From JANELJ01 sp024511395 (GTDB lineage Bacteria; Pseudomonadota; Gammaproteobacteria; GRL18): a stretch of DNA of 64,000 nt. The position numbers and the translations under genes were made by a program. This document shows positions 36,865-45,780 of this stretch, piece by piece (the stretch's first letter is position 1; every line of letters starts with the position of its first letter). Where the stretch lies: positions 3,410,001 to 3,474,000 of the forward strand of contig OY820613.1 of NCBI GenBank assembly GCA_963681975.1, read 5' to 3'. Below the pieces are notes generated by a model that was given only the letters and a program-made list of their open reading frames with translations, did not search any database and was not told the origin of the DNA.

Positions 36865-37569
36865 ATGAGCAATTCTTTAAACCAACTTGATCACATTAAT
36901 TACCGGATTGAGCAGGCGCTGGAAAAAAGCTATCGTTCTGCAGCTGTCCAGGCGGATAAAAAGGTGCTTTTGTTGGCGGTCAGCAAACGCCATCCCTTGG
37001 AAAAAATACTGGTGCTGTATGAACAGGGACAGCGGGATTTTGGGGAAAGCTATGTTCAGGAAGCTCTGCAGAAAATACAGCAGTGCCCTTATAAAGACAT
37101 TATCTGGCATTTTATTGGCCCTATACAGTCCAATAAAACCCGTGATATTGCCGAGCATTTCCAGTGGCTACATTCCGTTGACCGTTTAAAAATTGCCCAA
37201 CGCCTCAGTGCCCAGCGTCCAGAAAATTTACCTGATCTGAATATCTGTCTGCAGATCAATATCAGCGAAGAACCGCAAAAATCCGGTTTTTCACCCACAG
37301 AAGTATTTAATGCTCTTGAGAATATTATTAATCTGCCCCATTTAAAGATACGGGGTCTGATGGCTATACCCAGACCCGAAAGCGAATTTGAACTACAGCG
37401 TATTCCTTTTCGCCGCTTAAACGAACTGATGCATAAACTGAACGAACAGTTTAAACTGAATATGGATACCTTATCCATGGGTATGTCCGGAGATCTGGAA
37501 GCAGCGATTGCAGAAGGCGCTACTATTGTGCGTATTGGGACAGCCTTATTTGGCCCAAGGGAAACTTAA
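36865..37569 (+). CDS. yggS: PLP homeostasis protein YggS (PROSC family)
   Basis: A 234-residue PLP-binding protein that buffers pyridoxal phosphate and affects amino-acid metabolism. Lys in LLAVSKRHPLEKI (around residue 36) is the PLP lysine. GESYVQEALQKI, WHFIGPIQSNK near residue 90, LQINISEEPQKSGF near residue 130 and the final LSMGMSGDLEAAI with RIGTALFG are family hallmarks. It is divergent from pilT and sits upstream of proC, the normal order. Confidence 0.94.
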   Translation: MSNSLNQLDHINYRIEQALEKSYRSAAVQADKKVLLLAVSKRHPLEKILVLYEQGQRDFGESYVQEALQKIQQCPYKDIIWHFIGPIQSNKTRDIAEHFQWLHSVDRLKIAQRLSAQRPENLPDLNICLQINISEEPQKSGFSPTEVFNALENIINLPHLKIRGLMAIPRPESEFELQRIPFRRLNELMHKLNEQFKLNMDTLSMGMSGDLEAAIAEGATIVRIGTALFGPRET

Positions 37570-37616
37570 ATTTACCATGAGTTCAGGAAACGACTTTAAA
37601 ATAGAGCTAAAAATAG

Positions 37617-38456
37617 ATGATTAATAAAAAAATTGGTTTTATCGGTGCCGGTAATATGGCCTACAGCCTGATAGGCGGTTTAACATCCACCGGTGTCGCC
37701 GGTGAAAACATCTGGGTCAGCGATCCCAATGCTGAACAAACCGCCCAGTTAGCGAAACAGTTTAAACTGAATATTGCCCAGAATAATTCTGAACTGGTTA
37801 AAGCCGTCGATGTTGTGGTACTGGCCGTCAAGCCTCAGCAATTATCCGCAGTATGTCAGGAGATCAGTGAACATGCACAGGCACCCCTGTTTATCTCTAT
37901 TGCAGCGGGGGTCTTATGTCAGGATATTGAACGCTGGCTGGGTTCCCAGAGCGGTAAAGAACTGGCACTGGTTCGCTGTATGCCCAATACACCAGCACTG
38001 GTGCAAAGCGGTGCAACCGCACTGTTTGCCAATGCCCAGGTCAGTGATGAACAGCGTATTCTGGCCGAGTCTATACTGCGGGCAGTGGGCCTGACTTTAT
38101 GGCTGGAGCAGGAAGAAGACATGCATGCTGTAACCGCCCTTTCAGGTAGCGGCCCGGCGTATATTTTTCTGGTGATTGAAGCCCTGGAAAAAGCCGGAGT
38201 ACAACTGGGGCTGGATGAAAAAATCGCCCATTTTCTGGCCCTGCAAACCGCTTTTGGTGCTTCTAAAATGGCCCTGGAAAGCGAGGACAGCGCCGAAGTT
38301 TTAAGAACAAAGGTCACCTCACCCGGCGGTACCACCGAACGGGCCATTGGCATTTTACAGGATGGACAGCTGGAAGCCCTGTTTTTAAAAGCCCTGCAGG
38401 GTGCCCAGACCCGTTCCCGGGAACTGGCCGAAATGTTGGGCTCAGAAGACAATTGA
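37617..38456 (+). CDS. proC: Pyrroline-5-carboxylate reductase
   Basis: Final step of proline synthesis, using NAD(P)H. The product is 279 residues. The N-terminal dinucleotide fold GFIGAGNMAYSLIGGL begins at residue 7, VLAVKPQQL lies near residue 68, RCMPNTPALVQSGATAL near residue 121, and the catalytic region AVTALSGSGPAYIFLVIEAL near residue 165. The C-terminal TSPGGTTERAIGIL is present. It follows yggS by 47 bases. Confidence 0.96.
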   Translation: MINKKIGFIGAGNMAYSLIGGLTSTGVAGENIWVSDPNAEQTAQLAKQFKLNIAQNNSELVKAVDVVVLAVKPQQLSAVCQEISEHAQAPLFISIAAGVLCQDIERWLGSQSGKELALVRCMPNTPALVQSGATALFANAQVSDEQRILAESILRAVGLTLWLEQEEDMHAVTALSGSGPAYIFLVIEALEKAGVQLGLDEKIAHFLALQTAFGASKMALESEDSAEVLRTKVTSPGGTTERAIGILQDGQLEALFLKALQGAQTRSRELAEMLGSEDN

Positions 38457-38486
38457 ACTAACAATAATTCAGCTTAAATTAAAGTA

Positions 38487-38590
38487 CCATAGAGTGACTG
38501 GTTGCAGGTACTGTGTTTACGGGGTTTTTGAAAACATGGATGTACTTGAGCGCCCCCGGAAAGACAGTACCTGCAATTAGTCACGGTCAA
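38487..38590. repeat. Palindromic intergenic repeat, member 2 (21-bp arms)
   Basis: gtgactggttgcaggtactgt (38494-38514, written minus one base of the limit in parts: gtgactggttgcaggtactg + t) pairs with 38564-38584 with two mismatches. Between the arms lies tttacggggttt..., then aaaacatggatgtacttgag and cgcccccggaaa. The same core, spacing and arms occur at 13278-13389 (opposite orientation) and as a half copy at 57432-57496. It fills the proC-yggT gap. Confidence 0.88.
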
Positions 38591-38656
38591 ATATACTGAT
38601 TAGTATGACATATGACACAAGCTATTTTTAACCGGGAAATATACAGGAAACGATAA

Positions 38657-39208
38657 ATGGATAACTTTTTTCTTAATGCAGGCATCTATCTGATCAGCAC
38701 CCTTTTTGGCCTGTATATTATTATTGTCCTGCTGCGTTTTTTATTACAGGTCGTGCGTGCCGATTTTTATAATCCCCTGTCTCAGTTTATTGTTAAAGCC
38801 ACCAGCCCAGTATTAAATCCCATGCGTCGGGTTATTCCCAGCATGTTCGGCCTGGATGTTTCATCCCTTATCCTTGCCTATGTCCTGCAGTTTATCGAAA
38901 ACCTGCTATTATTTGCCATCAAGGGCATTTCAGTTAACCCGGTGTTCCTACTGTGGCATAGTATCGGCTCATTGCTGACCCTGGTTCTGTATATTTACTT
39001 TTTTGCTATTATTGTACAGATCATTATCAGCTGGGTTAATCCTGGCACTTATAATCCAGCCACGGCACTTATTTACCATATTACTGAGCCAGTTATGCGC
39101 CCTGCCCGAAAAATTCTGCCACCGTTTTCCGGTCTGGATTTATCACCAATTCTGGTCTTTATTGTACTTAATTTACTGCTGATGCTGGTGCCTGTCATTT
39201 TTGGTTAA
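38657..39208 (+). CDS. yggT: YggT family integral membrane protein
   Basis: A 183-residue protein with two YggT repeats, each with a pair of membrane segments: ISTLFGLYIIIVLLRFLLQV then LLLFAIKGI, and LLTLVLYIYFFAIIVQIIIS then LVFIVLNLLLMLVPVIFG. Conserved loops FYNPLSQFIVKATSPVLNPMR-type and TYNPATALIYHITEPVMRPAR lie near residues 37 and 131. Function is not firmly known; links to ion or osmotic homeostasis and to cell division have been proposed. It follows proC as usual. Confidence 0.92.
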   Translation: MDNFFLNAGIYLISTLFGLYIIIVLLRFLLQVVRADFYNPLSQFIVKATSPVLNPMRRVIPSMFGLDVSSLILAYVLQFIENLLLFAIKGISVNPVFLLWHSIGSLLTLVLYIYFFAIIVQIIISWVNPGTYNPATALIYHITEPVMRPARKILPPFSGLDLSPILVFIVLNLLLMLVPVIFG

Positions 39209-39345
39209 AGTCAGATTTTTCTTACTCAGCTTCTTTTTACTGTCATATTTATTATATAAATAGACATCTATCACAATTTTATCCCTTATTTTTTTCCTCT
39301 ATCTGCTATTCTTAACAGGATAGAAAACGGGATGGGAATAACAAC

Positions 39346-40932
39346 ATGACAAATGAAAACTTTTTCGACAATATCCATGCCTATGGAAAATGGAAAAGTG
39401 GCCTGGTAAAAGCCATAGAAAATTTTCAGGACTGGCTGGATACTACAGGTCTGGAAGACAGTGAACAAAGTCTTAAAATTTACGAAACCCTGCAGACCAT
39501 AAAGCACGACCGAATTACCCTGGCATTTGTGGGTGAGTTTTTGCGTGGTAAAACCGAACTGATTAATGCCATCTTTTTCTCCCAGTTTAAACGCCATCTG
39601 CTGGCCAGTGAGGCCGGCCGCACCACCATGTGCTCGACCGAACTATTTTTTGATGTCGATGAACCACCCTATATGCGTCCGCTGCCCATTGAAAGCCGCC
39701 TGGAAGACAGCAGTATTACAGAACAGAAACAGAACCTAGTGAACTGGACCCATATCCAGCTGGATGTCACCTCTCCCGACAGCATGGCCAGTTCCTTTGC
39801 CCAGATCACCAATACCAAAAAAGTTAAAGCCCGCGAAGCCAAGCGCCTGGGCATGTATGACATTATTACTGATGACAACGGCACAGAACTGGCAGAAGAT
39901 GCCACAGTGGAAATTCTCATGTGGCGCCATGTCCTGATTAATTTCCCGCACCCTTTTCTGGAACAGGGTTTGTACATACTGGACACACCCGGGCTGAACT
40001 CCCTAGGTAATAAACCGGAACTGACTATTAATATGCTGCCCAATGCCCAGGCGGCTATTTTTGTACTTGCAGCGGATACTGGTGTAACCCGTTCTGATAT
40101 GGACATCTGGCGCCGGCACCTGAAAAGTTTCCGCCGCAATAATAACAACGGTCTAGTGGTGGCTCTCAATAAAATTGATACCCTATGTGATGAGCTGAAA
40201 ACCACCCATGAAATCAAAGGCAGTATTCACAGAATGTGTTCAGAAACGGCAAAAACCCTGAATATTGACAAACGGCAGGTATTTGCCATTTCCGCTCAGA
40301 AAGGCCTGATTGCAAGAGTCAAACATGATGCTCAGTTACTGAAAGACAGTAATCTGGAAGCCATGGAGAATGTCCTGTCCAATGAAATTCTACCACAGAA
40401 AGAACAACTGGTTCGTAATACTCTGATCACCGATATTAATGAAATGATGCAGACTTCCAAGGGTATTCTGCTGACCCAGTTTAATTCCAGAAAAAAATCC
40501 ATTGAAAATCTTAGCGGCCTGAATGGTAAAAATGAGAATATCATTCAACGCCTGCTGGAAAAAACCCGGGAAGAACAGGCGGTTTATCACCGCAATGCTG
40601 AAGCACTGCAGTCCAGCCGTCAAATTCTTTCCGGACAGCATAACCGTCTAAAATCCATTATCGATCTGGATCGGCTGGATAAACAGGTGAATGATGCCCG
40701 AAACCATATGAAAGGCAGATGGACCACTACCGGCATGAAAAAAGCCGGGCAGTCTAGGGACAGTATCAGTGAAAAAGTCATGTCCCTGAAAAAAGAAGCC
40801 AAAGTTCTGCAGAAGTACCTAGTGGATATTAATAAAATGCTCACCACCGTTAACAGCCCCATGCCAGTCGTTATCCAGGAGAAAAATATTCCCAATAATG
40901 TGACCGCAATTCGCAGCCAAGCTGGTTCGTAA
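39346..40932 (+). CDS. Dynamin-like large GTPase (possibly C-terminally shortened)
   Basis: A 528-residue bacterial dynamin-like protein. The P-loop AFVGEFLRGKTELINAI lies near residue 60, switch region RTTMCSTELFF near residue 92, G3 YILDTPGLNSLG near residue 209, and G4 VALNKIDTL near residue 265. After the GTPase domain come helical, coiled-coil-like stretches (LLEKTREEQAVYHRNAEALQ). No clear membrane segment is visible. Larger relatives run past 600 residues, and the C-terminus here (VVIQEKNIPNNVTAIRSQAG) ends six bases before dtd, so shortening is possible. The role may be membrane remodelling; it is unassigned. Confidence 0.8.
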   Translation: MTNENFFDNIHAYGKWKSGLVKAIENFQDWLDTTGLEDSEQSLKIYETLQTIKHDRITLAFVGEFLRGKTELINAIFFSQFKRHLLASEAGRTTMCSTELFFDVDEPPYMRPLPIESRLEDSSITEQKQNLVNWTHIQLDVTSPDSMASSFAQITNTKKVKAREAKRLGMYDIITDDNGTELAEDATVEILMWRHVLINFPHPFLEQGLYILDTPGLNSLGNKPELTINMLPNAQAAIFVLAADTGVTRSDMDIWRRHLKSFRRNNNNGLVVALNKIDTLCDELKTTHEIKGSIHRMCSETAKTLNIDKRQVFAISAQKGLIARVKHDAQLLKDSNLEAMENVLSNEILPQKEQLVRNTLITDINEMMQTSKGILLTQFNSRKKSIENLSGLNGKNENIIQRLLEKTREEQAVYHRNAEALQSSRQILSGQHNRLKSIIDLDRLDKQVNDARNHMKGRWTTTGMKKAGQSRDSISEKVMSLKKEAKVLQKYLVDINKMLTTVNSPMPVVIQEKNIPNNVTAIRSQAGS

Positions 40933-40938
40933 CTATCC

Positions 40939-41373
40939 ATGATTGGTCTTATTCAACGGGTTCGCTGGGCAAAAGTTGAGGTGGACGGTCATATTATCAG
41001 TCAGATTGAGCAGGGTCTTCTGGCTCTGATTGGTATGCAGAAAGACGACCAGACCATGCAGGCCGATAAACTGCTGCATAAACTGCTCAATTATCGCATT
41101 TTTGTCGATGATGATAAAATGAATCTCAGTGTCCGTGATATTCAGGGCGGTTTATTATTAGTACCACAATTTACCCTGGCAGCTGATACCCGCAAAGGCA
41201 TGCGTCCCAGTTTCAGCTGTGCCAAGGCGCCGGCAGAAGCTGAACAACTGTTTGATTACCTGCTGAGCGAAGCAAAAAAGCAGTACCCCCATATTCAGGC
41301 AGGCAAGTTTGGTGCTGATATGCAGGTATCTCTGCTTAATGACGGGCCGGTTACTTTTTCTTTAAATATTTAA
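40939..41373 (+). CDS. dtd: D-aminoacyl-tRNA deacylase
   Basis: Removes D-amino acids (and glycine mischarged on tRNA-Ala) from tRNA. The product is 144 residues. Family motifs: MIGLIQRVRWAKVEVDG at the start, a VPQFTLAADTRKG loop near residue 77 (SQFTL in most members, here Pro for Ser), and the cross-subunit LNDGPVTFSLN near residue 133, which fits NxPxT. It begins six bases after the dynamin-like gene. Confidence 0.93.
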   Translation: MIGLIQRVRWAKVEVDGHIISQIEQGLLALIGMQKDDQTMQADKLLHKLLNYRIFVDDDKMNLSVRDIQGGLLLVPQFTLAADTRKGMRPSFSCAKAPAEAEQLFDYLLSEAKKQYPHIQAGKFGADMQVSLLNDGPVTFSLNI

Positions 41374-41389
41374 TGAGATCTAAATCTAA

Positions 41390-41515
41390 ATGCTGCAACA
41401 TAATAAATTTCTGCAACTGGGCATTATTGTTCTGCTTAGCACCCTACTGCTGGCCTGCACACCGCCAAAACCCAAAACACCCATTGCTGTAGCAGGTTTG
41501 TTCATCCAGTTGTAA
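41390..41515 (+). pseudogene. Truncated lipoprotein gene
   Basis: A 41-codon frame directly after dtd starts MLQHNKFLQLGIIVLL and has a good lipoprotein signal ending LLLACTPPKPK (lipobox Cys23). It runs out of coding character after TPIAVAG, where the 3' end of the disrupted RAYT gene begins on the other strand. It is probably the 5' stump of a larger lipoprotein gene whose remainder was lost. Confidence 0.65.
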
Positions 41516-42074
41516 TTTTTGCAGAATTCCCGGTGTGGTAGGCTTGATATAGCCCCGTTTATCTTCCCGGACTATTCGGCCAGTCCAGTCAGCTAATTCC
41601 AGATAGTCAGTTAGGCTAAAGGCAATACCGTTTTCGTTAAGTGAGTTGCCAGTAAAAGTAGCAAGTTTAATCTCTGAAGATGTTCGGGGTGCTGGTGTGT
41701 TTGAGGATATCTTTTTGGCATTAAATTCTTCTATACGCTGTTGGATGGAAGTGTAGTCCGATTGCTCCAGGGTATCGCACAGTTCAGCACGGATAGGGTT
41801 TAAATCAACATAGATCATGCAGCTAAGAATGGCCTGCTCATCCAGCAGAGCCTGGCTTTTAAAGCGGCCTTCCCAGAACTGGCCGGTATACTGGTCTTCG
41901 GCATTGGCTTTACGGGCGATATACTCATTGAGGCAGCGCATAAACCAGGTGATATCCATTAATCGTTCTCTGAACAGGCTAATAGTTTCCCTAGCTTTGT
42001 TCTTCTCAGCATCAGAGTGACATAGGCCATTAAAAGTGAGCGCCAATTAATCCCACATTGATCTGCTACCCCGC

Positions 42075-43158
42075 CTACTGTAACGCCTGAATTTTTTCAG
42101 CACACAGCCAGGGCAGTAAATCATCAAATGCTTCAGGCTCTGCATGACGCCCCAGCCTGGATAACTCTGTCAGGATATAACGGATATAAGCAAAGGGCTC
42201 CGGTTTATTGGCTTTGGCCGTTTCAATTAAACTGTAAAGCGTCGCACTGGCCATAGCACCATTGGGTGTCTGACTGAACAGCCAGTTTTTTCTGCCAATC
42301 ACAAACGGTTTGATGCGCCGTTCGGCGGCATTATTATCAATCTCCGGATAACCATCTTCAATGTAGCGGGTTAACTGAGTCCATTGATTTAAAGCATAAT
42401 GAATGGCCTTGCCCGGAAGTTGTTTGGGCGGTACCTGCTCAGCGGATTTATCCAGCCATTGCTTAAACTGATTTAATATGGGCTGACTTTTCTTTTGACG
42501 AACCAGATAACGCTGCTCTGCACTCATGGTTTTGCACTGCTTTTCAATGGCATACAGTTTGGCAATGGTGTTCAGTGCCATATGGGCCTTTCCGGGTTTC
42601 ACGTTTTTACCCTTAAGGGCTTTAATCACCTCATCAAACTTACGCCAGGCATGAGCCCGGCAACCGACAGAGACAATGCCACTTTGCGGGGTACACACCT
42701 GGGCATAACCACTATAGCCATCGGTTTGAAGATATTGACCTTTAAAATCCTGCAGGTAGTTTTTGGCAAACAGCCCACTGCGCCCGGGCTGATAATCATA
42801 AATAATAACAGGTGGAGATACACCGCTACTGCCGCTTTGGTACAACCACATACAGGACTGACTTTGTGCCGGTGATTTGAGCAGAGTCTGCTTCTGTATC
42901 ATCCTGATGGGCGCGTTCTTCTTCCGCTATAATGCTTTCGGCTTCATTAAACAGCTCGGCCTGTGTATCGGGCTTTTCAGAAGAACGACCAAAGCGTTTA
43001 TGTTGTAACAGGTTAAACTGCTCTTCATAAAACCGGACTTTGGTTTCTAAATCCACTATCCTGGATTGCAGTTGAGCAATGGTTTTGTCGGTTGATGCGG
43101 CAGTGGAAGCCTTTGATTTCATGGGATGTATTATATTACAAAAAGAAGGATAATTCAC
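42075..43158 (-). pseudogene. tnpC: IS66 TnpC with internal deletion (copy 2)
   Basis: The N-terminal part (LLQHKRFGRSSEKPD, up to about residue 95) and the C-terminal part (SCMWLYQSGSSG, LQTDGYSGYAQV, NNAAERRIKPFVIGRKNW) survive. The zinc-finger-like middle and the segment with the first catalytic Asp are absent, and the two parts are in different frames around 42850-42900. It is inactive. Confidence 0.9.
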
Positions 43159-43254
43159 TGTTAAATCAATGTATTATGTGTTTTTGTCTGGTTTTTTTGA
43201 GTGCTTTTTTACAATACACTCCGTTATTAATTTATCAGCTAATATGCGTATAGT

Positions 43255-43590
43255 TCAGTCGGGGTGAGCCTGAACTTTTTCAATGTTTAAACCATCCGGA
43301 AGCCAGTTTAATTCCCGCTGAGTTAAACTGACAGAGGTCTGTCCTCTTAACTCAGGCCATTTAAAGCGCCCCTTTTCCAGACGCTTATAATACAGCCAGA
43401 AACCATTATTATCCCGGTGCAGAATTTTAAGTTTATCCCGGCTACGATTACAAAAGACAAACAGGCTGGCGCTGAAAACATCCTGCTGCAGAACTTCAGA
43501 AACCAGCAGGCTTAATCCGTTTATGCTCTTTCTCATATCGGTGGCACCACAGGCCAGGTAAACCTGAGTGTTTTGATTAACACGCAACAT
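43255..43590 (-). CDS. tnpB: IS66 accessory protein TnpB (copy 2)
   Basis: A 111-residue Orf2 protein with VYLACGATDMRKSINGLSLL and FVFCNRSRDKLKILHRDNNG, the family core. It follows tnpA by four bases. The frame is intact, but with its tnpC partner broken it has no evident use unless supplied in trans. Confidence 0.9.
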   Translation of the reverse strand: MLRVNQNTQVYLACGATDMRKSINGLSLLVSEVLQQDVFSASLFVFCNRSRDKLKILHRDNNGFWLYYKRLEKGRFKWPELRGQTSVSLTQRELNWLPDGLNIEKVQAHPD

Positions 43591-43594
43591 TAAG

Positions 43595-43888
43595 CTATTT
43601 CAGTAAAGACAGTACTTGCATAAAGGTTGGCTGCTCAAAGCCTGGCTGGATTTCCAGACTTAAACCATTGGGCAGGTTTAAAATCAGACCTGAAACGGTC
43701 TTATCCTGAACAACCTGCACCGGTATTAAGCTCTCACTATCATCTGACTGCCTCAGAAATTTGGCTTTGTAGTAACTGAACATATGGGTTTTAAGGTTGT
43801 GCTGCTGACAGTATTGCTTCTGAGTCAGGCCGCTGGACTGCCAGGCCTGTAGGTGGGTGCGCATTTCTTCATCTCGTTCGTGGGGCAT
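43595..43888 (-). CDS. tnpA: IS66 accessory protein TnpA (copy 2)
   Basis: A 97-residue Orf1 protein with a helix-turn-helix-like N-terminal half (LQAWQSSGLTQKQYCQQHNL then FSYYKAKFL) and a short C-terminal half (ILNLPNGLSLEIQPGFEQPT). It served to reconstruct the frameshifted tnpA of IS66 copy 1. The start follows a purine-poor leader, so exact initiation is uncertain. Confidence 0.88.
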   Translation of the reverse strand: MPHERDEEMRTHLQAWQSSGLTQKQYCQQHNLKTHMFSYYKAKFLRQSDDSESLIPVQVVQDKTVSGLILNLPNGLSLEIQPGFEQPTFMQVLSLLK

Positions 43889-44462
43889 AGGGTTACCTTT
43901 TATGATTATGAAATTATAAAAAGTAATAGTTTGAAGGATTTTAAGGGGTGGGGGTAGGTGGGATTATTTGGCGCTTACCATTAAAATAACACTCCACCAG
44001 TGTAGGGATTAAAAAGAGCTGTTCCCAGCGTTGTATAACTTCTTCATCAGACCAGCTTTAGGCAAGGGGGGCATTAATTTTTAGTACGGTGTGGCAATGA
44101 TTGGACATAACCGCATAAGCACAGACTTCAATAGTAAAGGTATTTGATAACAGAGCCAGTCGTTCGATAATCCATTGTTTACGATGGCTGTAATCCTTCT
44201 GGGTAGCTTTGTCAGTGCCACAGAGGGAAGTACGTCTGACACAGCGGGAGATGCAATGATAAAAGGGGGTGTCAGAAAGGTTAATTTGCTGTTTTCTTGG
44301 GGTTGGCATTGGATTAACTCCTTTTAATCTGCTTTACCGGTTGGCTTCATGAAGTATGTAATATATTTGTACAACAATCAAATAAACAAGTGTTTAATGT
44401 GGTGGGTGTCTGCAAACTCTGTCTTATGATAAATAATTTTACAATCCTGTTCTCTTTATATA

Positions 44463-44513
44463 TTGACATATAGTAAAGAATTTAATAATCTTTACTATGT
44501 TTTAATAGTAAAG
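44463..44513 (+). promoter_or_regulatory. vapBC promoter and operator
   Basis: TTGACA (44463-44468) and TAATCT (44486-44491), 17 bases apart, make a good sigma-70 promoter. It is overlapped by the inverted repeat atagtaaag / ctttactat (44470-44478 / 44490-44498), and a third half-site atagtaaag follows at 44505-44513 just before vapB. This layout fits autorepression by the VapB-VapC complex. Confidence 0.8.
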
Positions 44514-44524
44514 AGAGTGTTACT

Positions 44525-44746
44525 ATGCCTAAAGTAAGTGCTAAAAGACAGGTTACCCTGCCAATCGAACAATGTCGTCAGGCTGGTATTAATCCCGGGG
44601 ATGAGTACGAGTGTTTTGTTGATAATAATGGTCATCTGACCATTGTAAAAAAAACATCTGGTTCAGCATCAGGTTTTCTCAAAGGTATAAAAACTGATAA
44701 GCGTTATACTGATGAAGCATCATTACAAAGTGCTGTTTCATCATGA
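44525..44746 (+). CDS. vapB: VapB-type antitoxin (AbrB/SpoVT fold)
   Basis: A 73-residue protein whose N-terminal half (KVSAKRQVTLPIEQCRQAGI then NPGDEYECFV) is a swapped-hairpin AbrB DNA-binding domain. The C-terminal tail should wrap and neutralise VapC. Its stop overlaps the vapC start (ATGA). It probably represses its own promoter through the tagtaaag half-sites upstream. Confidence 0.88.
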   Translation: MPKVSAKRQVTLPIEQCRQAGINPGDEYECFVDNNGHLTIVKKTSGSASGFLKGIKTDKRYTDEASLQSAVSS

Positions 44747-45177
44747 TTGCAATTGATACCAATGTGCTTTTAAGATATTTATTAGACGATGATACTGAAC
44801 AGCCGCCTAAAGCCAAAAAAATAATAATGGGAACAGACAGAGTATTGGTCACTGACATTGTTATCATTGAAACAGTATGGACTCTAAAAGGTAAAAAATA
44901 CAAACTGGATAAGGAACAGATCCTTAATACTATTTATAAGTTATTTGAAGAACCAAATATTGTTTTTGAAGATGGGCAGACTATTTGGCGAGCATTAGGT
45001 GACTATGCTGCAGCGCAACCCGTAAAGGTAGGTAAGAAATTAAAAGGAGCCGATTTTCCAGATGCATTAATAGTAAATAAAGCACTATATATTTCAAAAC
45101 AAACAAGTCAACCGCTCAAGTCTGTTTTTACCTTTGACAAAGCAGCGCAAGAAATACCTGGTACAGAACAGCCATAA
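44743..45177 (+). CDS. vapC: VapC-type PIN-domain ribonuclease toxin
   Basis: A 144-residue PIN-domain protein. The acidic residues are visible in order: Asp in MIAIDTNVLLRYLL (residue 5), Glu in VIIETVWTL (about residue 45), Asp in GADFPDALIVNKA (about residue 105), and Asp in VFTFDKAA (about residue 131). VapC toxins cut specific RNAs, often tRNAs or rRNA; the target here is unknown. It is coupled to vapB and convergent with tsaC. Confidence 0.9.
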   Translation: MIAIDTNVLLRYLLDDDTEQPPKAKKIIMGTDRVLVTDIVIIETVWTLKGKKYKLDKEQILNTIYKLFEEPNIVFEDGQTIWRALGDYAAAQPVKVGKKLKGADFPDALIVNKALYISKQTSQPLKSVFTFDKAAQEIPGTEQP

Positions 45178-45225
45178 TATTTCTGCAAATAAAATTATAA
45201 ACTGATATAAAGTCGAGTGCAGATT

Positions 45226-45777
45226 TTAACTCCTGATGACTCGCCCGCTTAACGCATCAATAATCTTTGAAGGTTTATCCTGTCTGCCCATGGGGGCATT
45301 TAAAATATAATCTAGTTGATTGCCGAACTGTCTGCGTACCTCAAAAGCCGAATAAGCCATAGGTTTCCCGCTAAGATTGGCACTGGTTGAAATTAATGGT
45401 GCTTGGCTGCGCCGGCATAATTCATTGACGACAGGATGGTCTGAGATCCTCACAGCAATGGAGTCGTGCTTACCGGTGATAAGAGCGGGTACATGGTTTT
45501 TGGCAGGCAGTAACCAGGTGATGGGACCCTGCCAGGTGTATCGTACTTTGGCCAGAATATCAGGGGGTAAGGGCTGGATATAGTCATCCAGTTGGGATAA
45601 GTCTGAGGCCAGCAGGATCAGACCTTTTTCAACGGGACGTTGTTTAACTTTCAGTAAACGTTCAATGGTGTTGTGAAAATGAGCCAGACAGCCCAAGCCG
45701 TAAACGGCTTCTGTTGGATAAGCAATCAGGCCGCCTTTTTTGAGAATGTGAGCGGCCAGGTGTATGTGCCAGGACAT
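45226..45777 (-). CDS. tsaC: L-threonylcarbamoyladenylate synthase (Sua5/YciO/YrdC, TsaC)
   Basis: Makes threonylcarbamoyl-AMP for the t6A37 modification of ANN-decoding tRNAs, the substrate later methylated by TrmO. The product is 183 residues. The start has KKGGLIAYPTEAVYGLGC near residue 14, then VKQRPVEKGLILLASD near residue 44, the ATP segment WLLPAKNHVPALITG near residue 88, IAVRISDHPVV and STSANLSGKPMAYS near residue 130. It is the short TsaC form, without the Sua5 extension. It ends the row dprA-smg-tsaC. Confidence 0.94.
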   Translation of the reverse strand: MSWHIHLAAHILKKGGLIAYPTEAVYGLGCLAHFHNTIERLLKVKQRPVEKGLILLASDLSQLDDYIQPLPPDILAKVRYTWQGPITWLLPAKNHVPALITGKHDSIAVRISDHPVVNELCRRSQAPLISTSANLSGKPMAYSAFEVRRQFGNQLDYILNAPMGRQDKPSKIIDALSGRVIRS

Positions 45778-45780
45778 ATA

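Larger units (their letters stand above)
42037..43978 (-). mobile_element. IS66-family element, copy 2 (internally deleted)
   Basis: Ends gtgagcgccaattaatccca (42037) and, reversed, gtaagcgccaaataatccca (ending 43978), with a perfect 8-bp duplication cattaaaa (42029-42036 and 43979-43986), as expected of IS66. It is a different member from copy 1. tnpA and tnpB look intact; tnpC has lost its middle. It is inserted in the RAYT gene. Confidence 0.95.
41444..44309 (-). pseudogene. REP-associated tyrosine transposase (RAYT, Y1_Tnp/IS200-like), split by IS66 copy 2
   Basis: The N-terminal part (44309 down) has MPTPRKQQINLSDTPFYHCI, the HUH-type histidines in MSNHCHTVL, and stops at a TAA (44058-44060). 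The same frame continues SWSDEEVIQRWEQLFLIPT to YFNG, where IS66 copy 2 is inserted. Beyond the IS it resumes GLCHSDAEKNKARET, with RLMDITWFMRCLNEYIARKA, GQFWEGRFKSQALLDE and YVDLNPIRA, typical of this family. The C-terminus merges into the truncated lipoprotein region near 41490. So it has one nonsense codon, one IS and probably a lost 3' end. Such enzymes mobilise palindromic REP sequences. Confidence 0.85.

Noticed and set aside
36306..36890. 194-codon forward frame over pilT
   Set aside because: It is antisense to the PilT ATPase core, and its residues show the reversed composition expected of a shadow frame.
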